A model generated the notes under the pieces. That model searched no databases. It saw only the letters and a list, made by a program, of their open reading frames with translations, and was not told the origin of the DNA. Below are positions 60,990-64,000 of a DNA stretch of 64,000 bases, piece after piece (within the stretch, counting starts at the first letter, position 1; each line of letters begins with the position of its first letter). The stretch comes from Bradyrhizobium zhanjiangense (lineage in GTDB: Bacteria > Pseudomonadota > Alphaproteobacteria > Rhizobiales > Xanthobacteraceae): positions 8,205,001 to 8,269,000 of the forward strand of contig NZ_CP022221.1 in assembly GCF_004114935.1 (NCBI RefSeq), written 5' to 3'. The position numbers and the translations under genes were made by a program.

Positions 60990-62812
60990 CAGATCGTCCC
61001 CAACAGGCCCTGCGGCCTGAACCGCACGAGCAGCAAGAGCACGATGCCGTAGATCAGGATGCGATACTCCGCCGCGATCCGGAAGACTTCCGGCAGGCCG
61101 ACCAGCGCCACCGATCCGAGAATTGCGCCGACGACGTTGCCGAGGCCGCCGAGGATGACGACGGTCAGCGCCAGGATCGACTGCTGCGTGTTGAAGGTCT
61201 CGTGGTTGATGTAGGAATAGAGATGCGCGGCGATGCCGCCGCTGACACCGGCAGCGAACCCGCCGAAGATGAAGGCCAGCGACTTGTAACGGTTGAGGCT
61301 GAGGCCATAGGCACGCCCGGCGATGTCGTCGTCGCGGATGGCACGAAAACTGCGGCCGAGATGCGAGGCAAGCAGGCGGCCCTGAAGCAGCGCCAGCACG
61401 ACCATCACCGCAAGGCTGAACCAGTAGACCGACGCCGGGCTGATCAGGTCGTAGCCGAACAGCGACAGCGGCGGGATGCCGGAGATGCCGATCGGGCCGC
61501 GCGTGACGCTCTCCCAGTTCAGGATCACCAGCGACACGATCTCGCCGATGGCAAGCGTTGCGATCGACACGTAATGCCCGCGCAAACGGAACGACGGCGA
61601 GATCAGGAGCGTGCCGAGCGCTGCGCTCATCAGGCCGCCGCCGATGATGGCGAGGCCGACCGGAACGGAGAAAGCCAGCGACAGCAGCGCGGCGGTGTAG
61701 GCGCCGATCGCCAGCAGCGCGGCATGGCCGAGCGAGACCTGGCCCACTGTGCCCGCAACCAGCGTGAGGCTGAGCGCGAGCATGCCGAGGAGCCAGGCGT
61801 TGATCAGGGTCTGGAGCACGTAGAAGGACACCGGGAACAGCGGCAGGATCGCGAACCCACCGACGGCGACCAGCAAGGCCCAGCGCGGAATGCGCACCGG
61901 GCGGCTCGGCGCGATGAAAGTGCCGGTGAGCGGCTCCGGCGGCGCCTGCCGGGCACTCGCAAACAGGCCGTTCGGCCGCAGCACGAGCACGACGACCAGC
62001 AGCAGAAAGGCGAACAGGTTGCGGTAGCTGGTGCCGAACACGGCGACGCCGTAGCTTTCGACCAATCCGAGCAGCAGGCTGCCGACCACCGCGCCCGGCA
62101 CGTTGCCGGCGCCGCCGACGACTTCGGCAACGACGCCCTTGAGCGTGGCCTGAAGGCTCATCGCGGTGTCGATCTGGTTGTAGTACATGCCGACCAGCAT
62201 GCCGGAGACACCGCCGAGCGCTGCCGCAATGCCGAACACGGCCTGATTGACCCGGTTGACGTCGACGCCCATCTGCATCGCGGCGTCACGGTCCTGCGCG
62301 GTGGCACGCACCGCCCAGCCGAGCTTGGTATAGCGCAGGAACACGAACAGCAGCAGCGCGCTGGCGATGCCAACGCTGGCAATGAGCAGATCAAGCGGCC
62401 CGATCGTGCCGTTGCCGACCTGGAAGCGGACGTCCGGCAATTGGCTCGGCAACGCGCGCGGATTGGGCGAGAAGGTCAGCATCACCAGCTGATCGAGCAC
62501 GAAACTGATGCCGATCGTCGCCAAGAGCGGCGCGATACGCACCGAGTTCTGCAGCGGACGGAGGCCGAACCGCTCGATGATCAACCCGACGATCGCGGCG
62601 GCGACCGCGACCACGATGATGGTGAGCAGCAGCGGTGTATGCAGCTGCACCACCGCGACCCAGCCGATATAGGCGCCGACGAGATAGATCGAGCCCTGGG
62701 CAAAGTTGATCAACCGGCTGACGCCGAAGATCAGCGCGAGCCCGACCGCAACGAGGGCATAGACATTGCCGACGATCAGTCCGTTGATCGTGTAGTCGAG
62801 CCAGGAAGCCAC
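60989..62812 (-). CDS. Fused branched-chain amino acid-type ABC permease (LivH-LivM)
   Basis: 607 residues. The first half (1-290) is LivH-like: [40 protein letters not shown] and [21 protein letters not shown] linker (about 290-315) leads to a LivM-like half ([60 protein letters not shown], and [20 protein letters not shown]). The two are normally separate polypeptides. GTG start at 62812. There is no stop or frameshift in the linker, so the fusion is real in this sequence. Confidence 0.92.
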   Translation of the reverse strand: MASWLDYTINGLIVGNVYALVAVGLALIFGVSRLINFAQGSIYLVGAYIGWVAVVQLHTPLLLTIIVVAVAAAIVGLIIERFGLRPLQNSVRIAPLLATIGISFVLDQLVMLTFSPNPRALPSQLPDVRFQVGNGTIGPLDLLIASVGIASALLLFVFLRYTKLGWAVRATAQDRDAAMQMGVDVNRVNQAVFGIAAALGGVSGMLVGMYYNQIDTAMSLQATLKGVVAEVVGGAGNVPGAVVGSLLLGLVESYGVAVFGTSYRNLFAFLLLVVVLVLRPNGLFASARQAPPEPLTGTFIAPSRPVRIPRWALLVAVGGFAILPLFPVSFYVLQTLINAWLLGMLALSLTLVAGTVGQVSLGHAALLAIGAYTAALLSLAFSVPVGLAIIGGGLMSAALGTLLISPSFRLRGHYVSIATLAIGEIVSLVILNWESVTRGPIGISGIPPLSLFGYDLISPASVYWFSLAVMVVLALLQGRLLASHLGRSFRAIRDDDIAGRAYGLSLNRYKSLAFIFGGFAAGVSGGIAAHLYSYINHETFNTQQSILALTVVILGGLGNVVGAILGSVALVGLPEVFRIAAEYRILIYGIVLLLLVRFRPQGLLGTI

Positions 62813-62837
62813 GCGAAGGTCCCAAGTTGAGAGAAGC

Positions 62838-62859
62838 GGCCGGAGCGGATGCTCCGGCC
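62838..62859 (-). terminator. Intercistronic hairpin between binding protein and permease
   Basis: GGCCGGAGC (62838-62846) pairs with GCTCCGGCC (62851-62859) around GGAT. It lies 6 bp after the binding-protein stop. Such hairpins often give higher expression of the binding protein than of the permease. Confidence 0.6.
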
Positions 62860-62865
62860 ATCGTG

Positions 62866-64000
62866 TCAGGTCGGCTTGCCGTCCCAGAGCGCGAACTGAC
62901 CCTTGCGCACGACGAGCTCGGCGTTCATGGCGCCTTTGACGCGACGGCTCTCGACGTCGAACGTCGCCGAGCCGAAGATGACGCTGGAGACGTCCTTGAC
63001 CTTGGCGAAAGCGTCGCGGATGGCGCGGCGGTCGGTGCCGCCGATCTTGAGGACGGCAGCGGCCATGTTCATCGCGTCATAGGAATAGGCGTTGAAGGCG
63101 TCAGGCTCCTGCCCACCATATTTCGCCTTGAAGCCCGTGATGAATTTCTTCACCTCGGGCCGCGGGTCTTGGGGGAAATAGCGCGTGCCGAGATGAACGT
63201 CCTCGACCGCCTCGCCGCCGAGCTCCAGGAATTTCGGCGAGTAGACCGAGCTCGCCGCGCAGATGGTCTGCTTCAGGCCGACCTGGCGCGCCTGACGGGC
63301 GATCAGCGCGCCGTCGGAATAATAGGAGATCAGGATCAGCCCGTCCGGATTGGCATCGCGCACGCGCACCAGGGTGGAGCGAAAATCGCGCTCCTCCGCG
63401 ATGTAGCCTTCGGTCACCGCGATCTCGGCGCCGTATTCCTTGGCCGCCTTGACGAAATGGTCACGGCTGGTGCGGCCCCAATCGGTGTTGAGGTGCAGCA
63501 CCGCGAGCTTCTTCAGGCCGAGGCGCCTGACGGCGTAGGACGCCAGGAGCGGCTGCTCGTCGGCCTGGCTCACGGACGTGCTCCACATGAAGTCGCCGCC
63601 CTTGGTGAAATCGGGGTGCGAATTGGTGAAGCCGAACTGAACGAGGCCGCCGCGCTGATAGATCGGCGAGGCCGCCATCGAGGCGGGACTCGAGAAGTCG
63701 CCGAGCTCCATGACGATGCGGGCATCGGAGACGAACTTCTGGGCGATCGCCACCGACTGGCGCGGATCGCTCTGGCTGTCCTCGAATTGGTAGGCGAGCT
63801 TGCGGCCGTTGATGCCGCCGGCAGCCATGATCTCGTCGAGCGCGAGATCAAAGCCCTGCTTCCACTGCGCGCCATATTGCGCGTTCGGGCCGGTCAAGGG
63901 ACCGCTGACGCCGAGCAGGATCGGCTCGGAAGATTGCGCGAAGGCCGCGCGCGAGAAGGCGGCTCCTGCCATCATGGCGGCGAGCGAGCCCTTGACCAGG
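62866..64000 (-). CDS. ABC transporter substrate-binding protein, LivJ/LivK-like (start beyond the window)
   Basis: At least 378 codons; the frame is open to the window edge. The first residues visible ([20 protein letters not shown] with AQ) are the second half of a signal peptide, so the true start lies upstream. Mature part: [40 protein letters not shown] and [12 protein letters not shown], typical of type I periplasmic-binding proteins. The ligand could be an amino acid, aromatic acid or urea-type compound; it is not readable from sequence. Confidence 0.9.
   Translation of the reverse strand, partial: LVKGSLAAMMAGAAFSRAAFAQSSEPILLGVSGPLTGPNAQYGAQWKQGFDLALDEIMAAGGINGRKLAYQFEDSQSDPRQSVAIAQKFVSDARIVMELGDFSSPASMAASPIYQRGGLVQFGFTNSHPDFTKGGDFMWSTSVSQADEQPLLASYAVRRLGLKKLAVLHLNTDWGRTSRDHFVKAAKEYGAEIAVTEGYIAEERDFRSTLVRVRDANPDGLILISYYSDGALIARQARQVGLKQTICAASSVYSPKFLELGGEAVEDVHLGTRYFPQDPRPEVKKFITGFKAKYGGQEPDAFNAYSYDAMNMAAAVLKIGGTDRRAIRDAFAKVKDVSSVIFGSATFDVESRRVKGAMNAELVVRKGQFALWDGKPT

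Noticed and set aside
1..64000. tRNA, rRNA, integrase or plasmid-transfer genes
   Set aside because: None was recognised on either strand; the window looks like core chromosome apart from small repeats.

Overview
The window looks like chromosomal DNA of a Bradyrhizobium-type alphaproteobacterium. It is GC-rich with strongly GC-biased third codon positions. It holds a complete rhizobial-style flagellar cluster (FlbT/FlaF, MotC, MotE-like, FliK/MotD, an FtcR-type regulator), a Porin_2 outer-membrane porin, a fused LivHM permease and Bradyrhizobium-like dispersed palindromic repeats. The two tandem ~300-residue flagellins next to an FtcR/Rem-like orphan regulator fit the inducible lateral (thin) flagellum locus described as laf in B. 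diazoefficiens; that assignment rests on recalled gene content, not on a search.

Region 1 (1-7038) is a hexuronate/hexonate catabolic island. The minus-strand operon runs gntR > dctP > dctQ > dctM > L-idonate-dehydrogenase-like > uxuA (cut by the window edge). The divergent uxuB-type fructuronate reductase is on the plus strand. A perfect 17-bp GntR palindrome (5473-5489) lies between the two. Region 2 (7124-9312) has a SnoaL-like protein, a CbbY-like phosphatase and an SDR epimerase.

Region 3 (9825-48231) is the flagellar locus. It is bracketed by two paralogous MarR-type regulators that share an unusual C-terminal four-cysteine motif. The transcription units are: flhA-fliR-fliJ-rod binding-flgN-hyp; flgE-flgK-flgL-flaF-flbT-flgD-fliQ; fliF-fliH-motB-motC-fliK-lytic transglycosylase; two single flagellin genes; motE-flgH-fliL-fliP; flgB-flgC-fliE-flgG-flgA-flgI; motA-fliM-DUF6468-like-fliN-fliG-flhB; and the only plus-strand unit, DUF1217-flgF-fliI. 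A shared 16-bp element, best seen as CMAGCNTCGCGCAAGC in sense orientation, sits 36-55 nt before the first start codon of seven of these units and 139 nt before one flagellin gene. It is the best candidate here for the LafR/FtcR binding site or promoter element. The two flagellin mRNAs share a leader with two hairpins and an anti-Shine-Dalgarno segment, a plausible FlbT target.

Region 4 (48232-64000) starts with a repeat-rich non-coding stretch. It is followed by an outer-membrane porin, a MarR regulator, a degenerate alpha/beta-hydrolase, a ketopantoate-reductase-like dehydrogenase, a winged-helix/YkgJ cysteine-cluster protein and a HerA-like ATPase. A nickel permease follows, preceded by an exact GTATGA-N16-TCATAC NikR-type operator overlapping its promoter. 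The region ends with a branched-chain-amino-acid-type ABC importer (livF, livG, fused livHM, binding protein cut by the window end).
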